Source: Streptomyces iakyrus (GTDB taxonomy: Bacteria > Actinomycetota > Actinomycetes > Streptomycetales > Streptomycetaceae). Taken from it: a DNA stretch of 64,000 nt. The stretch covers positions 8,656 through 72,655 of the forward strand of contig NZ_JNXI01000034.1 in NCBI RefSeq assembly GCF_000717055.1, read 5' to 3'. The notes beneath the pieces are model-generated. The model saw nothing but the letters and a program-made list of their open reading frames with translations. It was not told where the DNA came from and ran no database searches. Shown in pieces: positions 1 through 9,279 of the stretch; position 1 is the stretch's first letter, and the number at the start of each line of letters is the position of its first letter. A program made the translations under genes and the position numbers.

Positions 1-1
1 G

Positions 2-649
2 GCGCTGCTGGAGACGGTGTCCGAACGACAGGACCCACAAGCCCCGGAGCGCGTACGGGAGCTGCTCGCCAAGGTCGCCGACCGCATCGCCGCCCAGGAA
101 CTCACCCTGGAACAGGACGTGCTGGCGTCCGTCCGCAAGGCGCTCCCGGCCGACTCCCCGTCCTTCTGGGACATGACGATCCTGGCCTACTGGGCCTGGT
201 CGGCCTTCGACGCCAAGGGCCCCAACCACATGCACTCCGCCCAGGGTGCGGGCGGCCTCGGCTACGCCTTCCCGGCGGCCCTCGGCGCGGCGGCGGCCGA
301 CCCGACCCGGCCGGTCCTCGCCGTCTCCGGCGACGGCGGGGCCCTGTACTCCATCGCCGAGCTGGCGACGGCCCGCCAGTACGGCCTGGACGTCACCTGG
401 CTGATCGTCGACGACGGCGGCTACGGCATCCTGCGCGAGTACATGACCGACGCGTTCGGGGAGGCGACCGCGACGGAGCTGACCCGGCCCGACTACGTGG
501 CTCTCGCGGAGTCCTTCGGCGTGCCCGGGGTGCGGACGACCCCGGAGAACCTGGAGCAGGACCTCGCGAAGGCGCTGGAGGCACCCGGGCCCTCGGTGGT
601 CCTGCTCCCGGCCGTGCTGCGGATGTTCGCGCCGACGCACCTGGGATGA
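2..649 (+). CDS. Thiamine pyrophosphate-dependent enzyme, C-terminal part (5' end outside window)
   Basis: The frame is open from base 2, so this is the last ~215 residues of a larger TPP enzyme of the acetolactate synthase / benzoylformate decarboxylase type; such enzymes usually have ~550 residues. The fragment covers the C-terminal TPP-binding domain. It shows the GDGG motif that starts the diphosphate/Mg-binding segment, followed about 25 residues later by DDGGYGILREY in the position where the family normally has NN or ND. A GTG at 17 could be mistaken for a start, but the reading frame and homology run upstream of it. It ends in a short tail after the conserved P-SVVLLP strand. The substrate cannot be told from this fragment. 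The gene is followed by a convergent secreted protease. Confidence 0.85.
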   Translation, partial: ALLETVSERQDPQAPERVRELLAKVADRIAAQELTLEQDVLASVRKALPADSPSFWDMTILAYWAWSAFDAKGPNHMHSAQGAGGLGYAFPAALGAAAADPTRPVLAVSGDGGALYSIAELATARQYGLDVTWLIVDDGGYGILREYMTDAFGEATATELTRPDYVALAESFGVPGVRTTPENLEQDLAKALEAPGPSVVLLPAVLRMFAPTHLG

Positions 650-674
650 GCGACGGCCGGTTCCGTGCTGCCGT

Positions 675-1277
675 CTACAGGCCGTCGCGGACCATCGCGG
701 CGACGATGTGGATGTGGCGGTCGGCCGCCGTGCCCGACCACTCGTTGTCGTAGTTCAGGCCGTAGGGCCAGAAGTGGCCGCCGCCGGTGGAGATCTTGGC
801 GCCCGAGCCGTCGTACTGCTTGACGAGCGCGGTGGCCTGTCCGCCGGTCCAGGTGCCGCTGCCGCCCAGGCGGGACCAGCCCGAGCTCGTCCCCACGCCG
901 ATGGTGTGGGCGATCTCGTGCAGCGCCGTCCGCTCGTTCATGTAGCTGCGGTTGCTGCCGAAGCGGATCGTGCCGTTGATGTTGCCGTCGGCGGTGGGGA
1001 CCCCCGGCTCGTAGCGGACGGTGATGGTCTTGCCCAGGTCGCTGAGGTTGTTGTAGCGGGCCACCGCCGCGTTCATGGCCTTGGTGATCTGGTCGTAGGC
1101 CGAGCGCTGGTCCGCGGTGGGGTTGCTCGCGCGGACGAGGGACCAGGTGATGGTGGCCGCCGCGGCGCGTTCCCGGGCGGGGGCGGGCGGAGCCTGGACC
1201 GTGGCGGCCCGGGCGACGCCGGGACCGGCCAGCAGTGCGGCTGCCAGGGCGGCGACGAGTGCCTTGCGTGGGCTCAT
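675..1277 (-). CDS. Secreted zinc metalloprotease-like protein (HExxH)
   Basis: A 200-residue protein with a clear Sec signal peptide (MSPRK, hydrophobic core, cleavage near ARA-A at ~24). Residues 120-127 read HEIAHTIG, the HExxHxxG zinc-binding and catalytic motif of small secreted metallopeptidases. The rest carries Asn/Gly/Tyr-rich strands and an Asn-rich stretch typical of Streptomyces exoenzymes. In related proteins this catalytic module is often followed by a ricin-type lectin domain, which is absent here. GGAGG lies 8 bases before the ATG. It faces the upstream TPP gene convergently and is probably monocistronic. The peptidase function is inferred from the motif; its substrate is unknown. 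Confidence 0.8.
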   Translation of the reverse strand: MSPRKALVAALAAALLAGPGVARAATVQAPPAPARERAAAATITWSLVRASNPTADQRSAYDQITKAMNAAVARYNNLSDLGKTITVRYEPGVPTADGNINGTIRFGSNRSYMNERTALHEIAHTIGVGTSSGWSRLGGSGTWTGGQATALVKQYDGSGAKISTGGGHFWPYGLNYDNEWSGTAADRHIHIVAAMVRDGL

Positions 1278-1466
1278 GTGCGGATCCTCCAGTGGGGGTG
1301 GTCGTCACGAAACTTGCGAAACTTCGCACGACGTTCGGGATCTCGTACAAGTGGCGCCGCCGTCCACACAAAGCCCTTGTCTGACACGGCAGTCGGCGCG
1401 CTGTCGACCGCAAGTATCCCGGTGGGAAAGGCGGCGTCAAGAGTTCCGGCAGTGGTCCGGCAGCGA

Positions 1467-2087
1467 TCAGTGGAACCAGAAGAGCAGCGTGTCCGGATTC
1501 CTCCCGAGCTTCCGGGCGCTCTCCCACTCCTCCGCCTCGAACCGCATGGCGTCGATGAACCGGCGGGCCGCGCCACGGAATTCGGGGTCGAGGCGGCCGA
1601 GTACGGACTCGTAGGCATCGGCCAGAGCGGCGGCCCGCTGGGCCGGCAGGGTGCCGATCGCGGGCACCGCGTCACCGGGGTGGGGCAGCCGCAGCGGCGG
1701 ACCGCTGAACAGGAACGAGCCCGGGAGCAGGTCGGACGGCACGCCGTGCCGGGCCAGTTCGTCGTCCATGGCGTAGAACCACGCCGGGCGGCGCCAGGCG
1801 CCGAGGTCGGTGGGGTCGGAGAAGTGCGCCGCGACGGCCTGGTAGAAGGCGTAGCTGTAGGCGGGGCAGAGATCGGTGCTCGGCGTGCCGTCGATCAGCT
1901 CGTCCAGGGCCCGGCTGATGGAGACGTCGAGGTCGATGCTCTGCTCCCGGAAGCGGGCGTCGGTCCGCTCGCACTCCGTGCGCACCCTGGCCAGCGTGCG
2001 CTCCTGCTGCTCGGTCCGCTCCACCGCCGTGAGCAGCCGCACCACCGTTCTCATGTCGCCGGTGCTCATCTCCAGGCAGTAGCCCAC
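1467..2087 (-). CDS. DUF7691-like conserved protein
   Basis: A 206-residue soluble protein with no signal peptide or membrane segment. The GTG at 2087 is chosen because AAGGGAA lies 8 bases upstream and the resulting N-terminus (MGYCLEMSTGDM) resembles the MGYSL-type opening I associate with the Streptomyces DUF7691 family. An in-frame GTG lies 33 bases further upstream and an ATG 18 bases downstream. The protein is rich in Arg, Glu and Ala, has an amphipathic N-terminal half, and ends in an aromatic LLFWFH tail. No catalytic motif is evident. The neighbours are secreted hydrolases on either side and give no functional clue. The family assignment is tentative and the function unknown. Confidence 0.6.
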   Translation of the reverse strand: MGYCLEMSTGDMRTVVRLLTAVERTEQQERTLARVRTECERTDARFREQSIDLDVSISRALDELIDGTPSTDLCPAYSYAFYQAVAAHFSDPTDLGAWRRPAWFYAMDDELARHGVPSDLLPGSFLFSGPPLRLPHPGDAVPAIGTLPAQRAAALADAYESVLGRLDPEFRGAARRFIDAMRFEAEEWESARKLGRNPDTLLFWFH

Positions 2088-2435
2088 CGCTGCGTTTCCC
2101 TTCACCCGTTCGCCGGACACCGGTGTCCATGATCGGGGACGCGGGAACGGCCCCGGACCGAGAAGTCGGGGGCCGTTCGATCATGCGGAGTTATGGCGGA
2201 TCGGCCCGAGGGGCAACGCGGCGCGCCGAGAGCGCGCTTGGGCGGGGCCGACCGGAACTCGGCGGCCCGGAGCGGGGCTTCGGCGAAGCGGTCAACGTGG
2301 CGATGGTGCTCCGGTGGGAGGCCGCTGTGCCGAAGCCGTGCGCCGCATGTGGATGTGGGCGGCCCCCGGTAACGACTCGTACAAGCTCTCGTCGTCCATG
2401 CAACCTTTCGACCGGGTCCGAGTGTCAAGGGGGGC
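2088..2435. other. Intergenic region between divergent genes
   Basis: About 350 bases between two divergently transcribed genes. It must hold both promoters, but I cannot pick a clear -10/-35 pair. No hairpin, RNA gene or coding-like frame stands out. Confidence 0.5.
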
Positions 2436-3287
2436 ATGACTTCTGGGATATCCCGCCGCGCGAGAGTGCTGGCGGCGGCCGTGGGTACGGGCGTCCTCGT
2501 GCCGCTCGTCGCCACCGCCACGCCCGCCTCCGCCGCCGCTCCGGCCGTGACCTGCACGTCCGCCAAGGCCGGCCTCGCCGCCAAGCTGAAGAAGGACATC
2601 ACCGCCGCGCTCGCCACCCGCAAGGGCACGGTCGCCGTCGGCCTCTACGACCGCAGCACCAACACCACCTGCACCCTGCGCGCGAGCTCCGCCTACGACT
2701 CGGCCAGCGTCGTCAAGGTCACCGTCCTCGCCACGCTGCTGTGGGACGCGAAGAAGTCGGGCCGGTACCTCACCGACCGCGAGAACACCCTCGCCAAGGC
2801 GATGATCACCAAGTCGGACAACGCGGCGACCACCACCCTGTGGAAGCAGCTCGGCATGACGAAGATCAAGAACTTCCTCGCGGCCGCCGGCATGACGCAG
2901 ACCAAGCCCGGTGCGAACGGCTACTGGGGTCTGACCCAGATCACCGTCACCGACGAGCAGAAGCTGCTGAAGCTCCTCACCGCCAAGAACGCGGTCCTCA
3001 GCGACAACTCCCGCGCCTACATCATCAAACTGATGGGCCAGGTCGTCTCGTCCCAGCGCTGGGGCACCCCGTACGGAGTGCCCTCGGGCGTCACCGTGGC
3101 CGTCAAGAACGGCTGGCTGCAGCGCTCCACCAACGGCTGGCGGGTGCACAGCGTCGGCGCGTTCAAGGGCGGCGGCCACGACTACGTGATGACGGTGCTG
3201 TCCCACGGCAACAGCACGATGAACTACGGCATCGCCACCATCCAGGCCGTGGCCAAGGTCATCCACAAGGATCTGGCGGCCAGTTGA
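2436..3287 (+). CDS. Secreted class A beta-lactamase-like serine hydrolase
   Basis: A 283-residue protein with a signal peptide (RR..., hydrophobic stretch, ASA-A near residue 33). It has the three active-site boxes of the penicillin-binding/class A beta-lactamase fold: SVVK at 91-94 (nucleophile Ser, general base Lys), SDN at 127-129, and a KNG box late in the protein in place of the usual KTG. The Omega-loop Glu motif ExxLN of true class A beta-lactamases is not obvious, so a DD-peptidase-like or non-hydrolytic cell wall role is as likely as antibiotic resistance. The start is an ATG preceded by a long purine run (AAGGGGGG). It stands alone between a divergent gene and a phytase-like gene. 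Confidence 0.85.
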   Translation: MTSGISRRARVLAAAVGTGVLVPLVATATPASAAAPAVTCTSAKAGLAAKLKKDITAALATRKGTVAVGLYDRSTNTTCTLRASSAYDSASVVKVTVLATLLWDAKKSGRYLTDRENTLAKAMITKSDNAATTTLWKQLGMTKIKNFLAAAGMTQTKPGANGYWGLTQITVTDEQKLLKLLTAKNAVLSDNSRAYIIKLMGQVVSSQRWGTPYGVPSGVTVAVKNGWLQRSTNGWRVHSVGAFKGGGHDYVMTVLSHGNSTMNYGIATIQAVAKVIHKDLAAS

Positions 3288-3447
3288 CGGGCCCTGGCCG
3301 AGGGCGTCCAGGAGCCTCCCGTTTCCATAACCGGGCAAACACCCGCAAGGCGGGGCGAGTAGCCGCCCAGGTGGCCGGCTCACCGGAACGGCCGACCTTC
3401 ACCTTGCCGCCCACCCGGCGTCACCGGCCCGCCCTACGGTGACGCCC

Positions 3448-4410
3448 ATGCCCCTGAGAAGCCACCTCGCCCTCCTCACGGCAGGCCTGGCGGCGGTCAC
3501 CTGCCTGACCGCCGCCGGACCCGCCCAGGCCACGTCCCACGCCTGCTCGCCGTCCGTCTCCATCGACCGCTTCTCCGACGCGCTCGACAAGACGACGTAC
3601 GACGACACCTTCGTCGGCAACCTCTCCGCGCTGGCCGTGGACCGGGACGGCTCCCTGGCCGCCCTGTCGGACCGCTCCTCGCTGTTCCGCCTGGACGCGA
3701 AGACCCTCGGCCCCCGGTCCGTGACCCCTCTCGCCGACGAGACCGGAGCCGCGCTCGACTCCGAGGGCCTGGTCGTGGACCGTGACGGCACGTACCTCGT
3801 CACCTCCGAGACCGAGCCGTCGGTCCGCCGCTACTCCCGCACCGGCGAGATCCTCGACCGCCTCCCCGTTCCGGACGACCTGCGCGTGAGCCCGGCAGGC
3901 CGCGGCCAGCCCAACGGCACCTTCGAGGGCCTCACCCTGCTGCCCGGCGGCCGCACCCTGGTCGCCTCCATGGAGTACCCCCTCGCCGGCGATCCCGCCG
4001 ACACCGTCCGCTTCCAGACCTGGACCCGCCACGGGAGCCACTTCCGGCCCGCCGCCCGGTACGCCTACCGCACCGATCCCGGCCTCGGCGTCCCCGAGAT
4101 CCAGGCCACGCCCGACGGCCGCCTCCTGGTCCTGGAACGCGGCTTCACCGCCGGCGTGGGCAACACGGTCCGCCTCTACCTGGCCGACCCGCGCCACGCC
4201 ATGGAGAAGACCCTGCTCACCGACCTCCTCACCTGCCCGTCACTCGGAGCGACGGCCAAGCAGCCCCAGCCGAACCCCCTTCTGGACAACATCGAGGGCA
4301 TGACGATCATGGGCAGGACGAGAAACACCCTGAAGGTCCTGCTGGTCAGCGACGACAACCAGAACGCGGCCCAGACGACCCGCTTCTACTTCTTGCGCGT
4401 ACGGGTCTGA
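3448..4410 (+). CDS. Secreted esterase-like phytase family protein
   Basis: About 320 residues, with a signal peptide (MPLRSHLALL..., cleavage near AQA-T). It shows successive strands of the form LSALAVDRDGSLAALSDRS, EGLVVDRDGTYLVTSE and FEGLTLLPGGRTLVASME, typical of the six-bladed propeller called 'esterase-like activity of phytase'. The final blade is NIEGMTIM...LLVSDDN, a recognisable family ending. Acidic loops suggest metal binding. It is probably a secreted phosphoesterase, but the substrate is unknown. A GTG nine bases upstream (3439) is an equally possible start; neither has a strong ribosome binding site. Confidence 0.8.
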   Translation: MPLRSHLALLTAGLAAVTCLTAAGPAQATSHACSPSVSIDRFSDALDKTTYDDTFVGNLSALAVDRDGSLAALSDRSSLFRLDAKTLGPRSVTPLADETGAALDSEGLVVDRDGTYLVTSETEPSVRRYSRTGEILDRLPVPDDLRVSPAGRGQPNGTFEGLTLLPGGRTLVASMEYPLAGDPADTVRFQTWTRHGSHFRPAARYAYRTDPGLGVPEIQATPDGRLLVLERGFTAGVGNTVRLYLADPRHAMEKTLLTDLLTCPSLGATAKQPQPNPLLDNIEGMTIMGRTRNTLKVLLVSDDNQNAAQTTRFYFLRVRV

Positions 4411-4422
4411 CCGTAGGCGTGA

Positions 4423-4788
4423 TCACATCTCCCAGCCCAGCAGCGGCACCCGGACCCCGGTGAGCAGGGCAAGCACCATCACGGCCGACAGCAGCAGCAC
4501 CGCGGCGAGGCGCACGACGGCGAGTCCGTCCACCGCGGTGCGCAGCGGCGGCCAGGGCAGCAGGCGCAGCGACCAGGTCACCGCGACCGAGACGGCGAGG
4601 AGCAGGGCCAGACGCGCGATCTCCGCGTCCCCGGACATCTGGCGCGGCGCGCTCGGGTCCAGGTCGTAGCCCTCGGCGTACATCGCGAAGGCGAGCAGCC
4701 GCCAGCAGAGGGCGGCTGCCAGGGCCACCATGGTCTCGGTGCGCGCGAAGCGGGGCCGCCGCGACACCCGGGCGAGTATGGGCACCAC
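4423..4788 (-). CDS. Small integral membrane protein
   Basis: A ~121-residue protein with three hydrophobic stretches: one near residue 22, one around residues 60-80 and one near the C-terminus (VRLAAVLLLSAVMVLALLTGV). Between the first two is a polar loop containing Asp, Pro and Arg. The GTG at 4788 has AGGG nine bases upstream; an adjacent GTG (4785) and an internal ATG (4731) are alternatives. It is divergent from the fused ABC exporter and only 12 bases from the stop of the convergent phytase-like gene. I do not recognise the family. Confidence 0.65.
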   Translation of the reverse strand: MVPILARVSRRPRFARTETMVALAAALCWRLLAFAMYAEGYDLDPSAPRQMSGDAEIARLALLLAVSVAVTWSLRLLPWPPLRTAVDGLAVVRLAAVLLLSAVMVLALLTGVRVPLLGWEM

Positions 4789-4929
4789 GACGGCAGACCC
4801 TAGCCCGGTCCTAGGTCCTCGGTCGGGTGTTCCTCGTCCCCTGGTCGGGGAGGTGGCGCCGCGGGATGAAATCAGGTGGGCCGGGCGTTGTCGCCTTCCG
4901 GCAGAGCAGGACGACTGGAAGGCACCGGT

Positions 4930-7900
4930 GTGACACCGAAACGGGGATGGGCACGACGACTGTGGGCCTATGCGTGGCGCCACCCGAAGGACGTCGTACT
5001 CGCCCTCGGCTCCTCGCTGGCCGGCATGGCCGTCATGGCCCTCGTCCCGCTGATCACCAAGGTGATCATCGACGACGTCATCAGCGACCACACCAGGTCC
5101 ATGACCACCTGGGCCGGTCTCCTCATCGCCGCCGCGCTGGTCGTCTACGTCCTCACCTACGTCCGCCGCTACTACGGCGGCCGCCTCGCCCTCGACGTCC
5201 AGCACGATCTGCGGACGGAGATGTACGGCACGATCACCCGGCTCGACGGCCGCCGCCAGGACGAGCTGTCCACCGGCCAGGTCGTCGGCCGCGCCACCAG
5301 CGACCTCCAGCTCATCCAGGGCCTGCTCTTCATGCTCCCGATGACCATCGGGAACTTCATGCTCTTCCTGATCTCCCTGGTGATCATGGCCTGGCTGTCC
5401 GTGCCGCTGACCCTGGTCGCCCTGGCGGTGGCGCCCGCCATCTGGTGGATCGCCAAGCGCAGCCGCACCCGGCTCCACCCCTCCACCTGGTACGCCCAGG
5501 CGCAGGCCGCCGCCGTCGCGGGCGTGGTCGACGGCGCCGTGAGCGGCGTCCGCGTGGTGAAGGGCTTCGGGCAGGAGGAACAGGAGACCGGCAAGCTCCG
5601 GGAGGTCGGCCGCCGGCTGTTCGCGGGCCGCTTGCGCACCATCCGCCTGAACTCCGTCTACACGCCGGCCCTGCAGGCCGTCCCCGCGCTCGGCCAGGTC
5701 GCGATGCTGGCCCTCGGCGGCTGGCTGGCGGTGCGCGGGCACATCACGCTCGGCACGTTCGTCGCCTTCTCCACCTACCTCGCCCAGCTGGTCGGTCCCG
5801 TCCGGATGCTCGCCGTGGTCCTCACCGTCGGCCAGCAGGCCCGGGCCGGCACCGAGCGCGTCCTGGAGCTGATCGACACCGAGCCGTCGATCGAGGACGG
5901 CCACAAGGAGCTGCCCGCCGACGCCCCCGCGACGGTCGAGTTCGACGACGTCTCCTTCGGCTACGACGACGCCCCCGGCGCGGCCGGCAGCGTCCTCGAC
6001 GGGCTGTCCTTCGAGATCCGCCCCGGTGAGACCCTCGCCGTCGTCGGCTCCTCCGGCTCCGGCAAGTCCACCGTCTCCCTGCTCCTGCCGCGCTTCTACG
6101 ACGTCACCCGCGGGGCCGTCCTGGTCGGCGGGCACGACGTGCGCGAGCTGACCACCGAGTCGCTGCGCGCCGCGATCGGCCTCGTCCCCGAGGACTCGTT
6201 CCTCTTCTCCGACACCGTCCGCAACAACATCGCCTACGGCCGCCCCGACGCCACCCAGGAGGAGATCGAGAAGGCCGCCCGCGCCGCCCAGGCGGACCGC
6301 TTCATCACGGAGCTCCCCGAGGGCTACGACACCACCGTCGGCGAGCACGGCCTCACCCTCTCCGGCGGCCAGCGCCAGCGCGTCGCCCTCGCCCGCGCCA
6401 TCCTCAGCGACCCGCGCCTGCTGGTCCTGGACGACGCCACCTCCGCCGTGGACGCCCGCGTGGAGCACGAGATCCACGAGGCGCTGAAGGGCGTCATGCG
6501 GGGCCGTACGACCCTGCTGATCGCCCACCGCCGCTCCACCCTGAACCTCGCCGACCGTATCGCCGTCCTGGACGGCGGCCGGCTCGCCGACCTCGGCACC
6601 CACGAGGAACTCCAGGAGCGGTCCGCCCTCTACCGGCGCCTGCTCACCGACCCGGACGAGCTGGGCGCGGTCTCCCCGGGCCACACCCAGCCGGCCTGCC
6701 CCCGGGAGGACACCTCCGTCCGGGACGAACTCGACGCCGAGTTCGACGCCGAGCGCGGGGTCACCCCCCGGCTGTGGACCGGCGACCGCGAGCGCAAGGA
6801 CACCGCCCTCGCCGAGAGCCCGGCGACCCCCGAGCTGCTCGCCCAGGTCGAGGCGCTGCCCCCGGCGACCGACGTCCCGGACATCGACGAGTCGCAGGCG
6901 GTCCGCCCCGAGGCGTCCTACGGCCTGCGCCGGCTGCTGCGCGGCTTCGGGCTGCCGCTGCTGGTCAGCCTCGCCCTGGTCGCCACCGACGCGGGCATGG
7001 GCCTGCTGCTGCCCGTGCTGATCCGGCACGGCATCGACTCCGGCGTCACCCAGGCCGCACTCGGCGCGGTGTGGGCGGCGGCCCTGCTGGGGCTGCTGAC
7101 GGTCGCGGTGCAGTGGGCGGCCCAGATCGGTGAGACCCGGATGACCGGGCGCACCGGCGAGCGGGTGCTGTACTCGCTCCGGCTGAAGATCTTCTCCCAG
7201 CTCCAGCGCCTCGGGCTCGACTACTACGAGCGCGAGCTGACCGGGCGGATCATGACCCGGATGACGACCGACGTCGACGCGCTGTCGACGTTCCTCCAGA
7301 CGGGCCTGGTCACGGCCTTCGTCTCGGTCGTCACCTTCTTCGGCATCATGGTCGCCCTGCTGGTCATCGACGTGGAGCTGGCGCTGGTCGTCTTCGCGAC
7401 GCTGCCGCCGCTGGTCATCGCCACGTACTTCTTCCGCCGCGCGAGCGTGAAGGCCTACGAGCTGGCCCGCGAACGCGTGTCGGTGGTCAACGCCGACCTC
7501 CAGGAGTCGGTGTCCGGGCTGCGGATCGTGCAGGCGTTCCGGCGCGAGCGGGACGGCGAGCGGCGGTTCGCCGGACGCAGCGCCGACTACCGCGAGGCCC
7601 GCATCCGGGGCCAGTGGCTGATCTCGGTGTACTTCCCGTTCGTGCAGTTCCTGTCGTCGGTGGCCGCGGCGGCCGTGCTGATCGTGGGCGGGGCCCGGGT
7701 CGACGCCGGGACGCTGGCGATCGGCTCCCTGGTCGCCTACCTGCTCTACATCGACCTGTTCTTCGCGCCCGTGCAGCAGCTCTCGCAGGTCTTCGACGGC
7801 TACCAGCAGGCGACCGTGTCGCTCGGCCGCATCCAGGAGCTGCTGCGGGAGCCGACGTCGACGAAGTCCGCAGACGAGCCCCTGGAGGTCACGTCCCTGC

Positions 7901-8673
7901 GGGGCGACATCGCCTTCGAGGACGTGCACTTCGAATACGGCGCCGCCGACGAGGGCGAGGCGGCCCTGGGCGGCGTCGACCTGCGCATCCCGGCCGGGCA
8001 GACCGTCGCCTTCGTCGGCGAGACCGGCGCGGGCAAGTCCACCCTCGTCAAGCTCGTGGCCCGCTTCTACGACCCGACCGGCGGCCGGGTCACCGTCGAC
8101 GGCACCGATCTGCGGGACCTGGACCTCACCTCGTACCGGCACCGTCTCGGGGTCGTCCCGCAGGAGGCGTACCTCTTCCAGGGCACCGTCCGCGACGCCA
8201 TCGCCTACGGCCGCCCCGACGCCACCGACGCCGAGGTGGAGGCCGCGGCCCGCGCGGTGGGCGCGCACGACATGATCGCCACGCTGGAGGGCGGCTACCT
8301 CCACGAGGTCGCCGAGCGGGGCCGCAACCTGTCCGCCGGACAGCGCCAGCTGATCGCGTTGGCCCGCGCCGAGCTGGTCGACCCGGACGTCCTGCTGCTC
8401 GACGAGGCGACGGCCGCCCTGGACCTGGCCACCGAGGCGCAGGTCAACCAGGCCACCGACCGCATCGCCGGCCGCCGCACCACCCTCGTCGTGGCCCACC
8501 GCCTCACCACCGCGGCCCGCGCCGACCGGGTCGTCGTCATGGACCACGGCCGGGTCGCCGAGGACGGCACGCACGAGGAACTGCTCGCCCGCGGCGGCCG
8601 CTACGCGGAGCTGTGGCGGACGTTCATCGGCGCCGCCGAGCCGGAGGAGCCGGTCGGCGCCGGGCGCGGCTGA
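4930..8673 (+). CDS. Fused heterodimer-type ABC exporter (TMD-NBD-TMD-NBD)
   Basis: A 1247-residue protein holding two complete ABC half-exporters. TMD1 (residues ~20-300) is followed by NBD1 with Walker A GSSGSGKST (~372), signature LSGGQ (~476), Walker B LLVLDD (~497) and H-loop AHR. A ~100-residue acidic linker follows, then TMD2 and NBD2 with Walker A GETGAGKST (~1030), signature LSAGQ (~1134) and Walker B LLLDEA (~1155). NBD1 has Asp in place of the catalytic Glu, and NBD2 has a deviant signature. Both changes fall in the same composite ATP site, as in heterodimeric exporters such as TM287/288. It is probably a multidrug or lipid-type exporter; the substrate is unknown. The GTG start is set by GGAAGG seven bases upstream. 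Confidence 0.92.
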   Translation: MTPKRGWARRLWAYAWRHPKDVVLALGSSLAGMAVMALVPLITKVIIDDVISDHTRSMTTWAGLLIAAALVVYVLTYVRRYYGGRLALDVQHDLRTEMYGTITRLDGRRQDELSTGQVVGRATSDLQLIQGLLFMLPMTIGNFMLFLISLVIMAWLSVPLTLVALAVAPAIWWIAKRSRTRLHPSTWYAQAQAAAVAGVVDGAVSGVRVVKGFGQEEQETGKLREVGRRLFAGRLRTIRLNSVYTPALQAVPALGQVAMLALGGWLAVRGHITLGTFVAFSTYLAQLVGPVRMLAVVLTVGQQARAGTERVLELIDTEPSIEDGHKELPADAPATVEFDDVSFGYDDAPGAAGSVLDGLSFEIRPGETLAVVGSSGSGKSTVSLLLPRFYDVTRGAVLVGGHDVRELTTESLRAAIGLVPEDSFLFSDTVRNNIAYGRPDATQEEIEKAARAAQADRFITELPEGYDTTVGEHGLTLSGGQRQRVALARAILSDPRLLVLDDATSAVDARVEHEIHEALKGVMRGRTTLLIAHRRSTLNLADRIAVLDGGRLADLGTHEELQERSALYRRLLTDPDELGAVSPGHTQPACPREDTSVRDELDAEFDAERGVTPRLWTGDRERKDTALAESPATPELLAQVEALPPATDVPDIDESQAVRPEASYGLRRLLRGFGLPLLVSLALVATDAGMGLLLPVLIRHGIDSGVTQAALGAVWAAALLGLLTVAVQWAAQIGETRMTGRTGERVLYSLRLKIFSQLQRLGLDYYERELTGRIMTRMTTDVDALSTFLQTGLVTAFVSVVTFFGIMVALLVIDVELALVVFATLPPLVIATYFFRRASVKAYELARERVSVVNADLQESVSGLRIVQAFRRERDGERRFAGRSADYREARIRGQWLISVYFPFVQFLSSVAAAAVLIVGGARVDAGTLAIGSLVAYLLYIDLFFAPVQQLSQVFDGYQQATVSLGRIQELLREPTSTKSADEPLEVTSLRGDIAFEDVHFEYGAADEGEAALGGVDLRIPAGQTVAFVGETGAGKSTLVKLVARFYDPTGGRVTVDGTDLRDLDLTSYRHRLGVVPQEAYLFQGTVRDAIAYGRPDATDAEVEAAARAVGAHDMIATLEGGYLHEVAERGRNLSAGQRQLIALARAELVDPDVLLLDEATAALDLATEAQVNQATDRIAGRRTTLVVAHRLTTAARADRVVVMDHGRVAEDGTHEELLARGGRYAELWRTFIGAAEPEEPVGAGRG

Positions 8674-8690
8674 CGGTTGTTCCCCCGCGG

Positions 8691-8807
8691 GCCGCGGTCA
8701 CGGAGCCAGGCCGTGGTCTCGTCCGGGGGCATCGCGGCGGCGACCAGCCAGCCCTGGACCGCGTCGCAGCCGAGGTCGCGCAGGCGCTCCCAGGTCTCGG
8801 TCGGCCC
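8691..8807 (-). pseudogene. Remnant of an EAL-domain (c-di-GMP phosphodiesterase) C-terminus
   Basis: Read on the minus strand, about 38 codons encode ETWERLRDLGCDAVQGWL followed by a P-DE-TAWLRDRG stretch. This matches the end of an EAL domain, where a 'LGCDxxQGYLxxxPLPxxE' segment forms the last strand and helix. Upstream the homology stops abruptly and there is no catalytic EAL/DDFGTGYS region or start codon. The rest of the gene has been lost. The fragment sits tail to tail against the ABC exporter. Confidence 0.6.
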
Positions 8808-8871
8808 TACGTCTTGCGTCCGTACAGCAGTACGACGATGGGTGCAGTAGGGGTACGGGAAGGACGCAACC

Positions 8872-9261
8872 GTGCACAGTGGAGCGATACGCCGGCGGCT
8901 CGCGCTCGGGCTGGCCGTGCTGACCGCCTCCGGGCTGCTTGCCGTCGCGGCGCCGGGCGAGGCGCAGGCCGCCTCCGCGTACTGTCCCGGCCGGAAGGTC
9001 CGCACCCTGCCGTTCTCCACCGGCACCGTGCTCGTCTACAAGCGCGGCGGTTACGTCTGCGCCGTGACCCTCACCAAGAAGCCCGGTGTGAAGCGCACGA
9101 TGTCGGTGAGCGTGCAGGCGCGCGGCAACCGGCCGGTCGTCGACGCCGGCAAGTACGCCTATCACGCGGGCCCGGTGACCGTGCACGCCGGGCGCCGCTG
9201 CGTCTGGCTCAAGGGCCGGGTCGGCCAGGGGAAGTACAACCCCGGCTGGATCCTCTGCTGA
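8872..9261 (+). CDS. Small secreted four-cysteine protein
   Basis: A 129-residue protein starting at GTG, with a signal peptide (IRRRLALGLAVL, cleavage near AQA-A at ~34). The mature part is ~95 residues, basic, with four cysteines (YCPG, YVCAV, RRCVW, ILC) that could form two disulfides. The last residue is Cys. No catalytic motif is seen. It resembles the many small secreted proteins of unknown function in Streptomyces. The gene is flanked on both sides by decayed gene pieces. Confidence 0.7.
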   Translation: MHSGAIRRRLALGLAVLTASGLLAVAAPGEAQAASAYCPGRKVRTLPFSTGTVLVYKRGGYVCAVTLTKKPGVKRTMSVSVQARGNRPVVDAGKYAYHAGPVTVHAGRRCVWLKGRVGQGKYNPGWILC

Positions 9262-9279
9262 CCCCGTCACGGCGACTTC

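Noticed and set aside
2436..3287. Antibiotic-resistance beta-lactamase
   Set aside because: SVVK and SDN are present, but the Omega-loop ExxLN is not clear and the third box is KNG, so resistance should not be assumed.
4792..8574. A very long open frame on the minus strand opposite the ABC exporter
   Set aside because: It is the antisense of codons with G/C third positions, rich in Gly, Ala, Val, Asp and Arg without domain motifs. Only its last ~120 codons (below 4789) look like a real protein.
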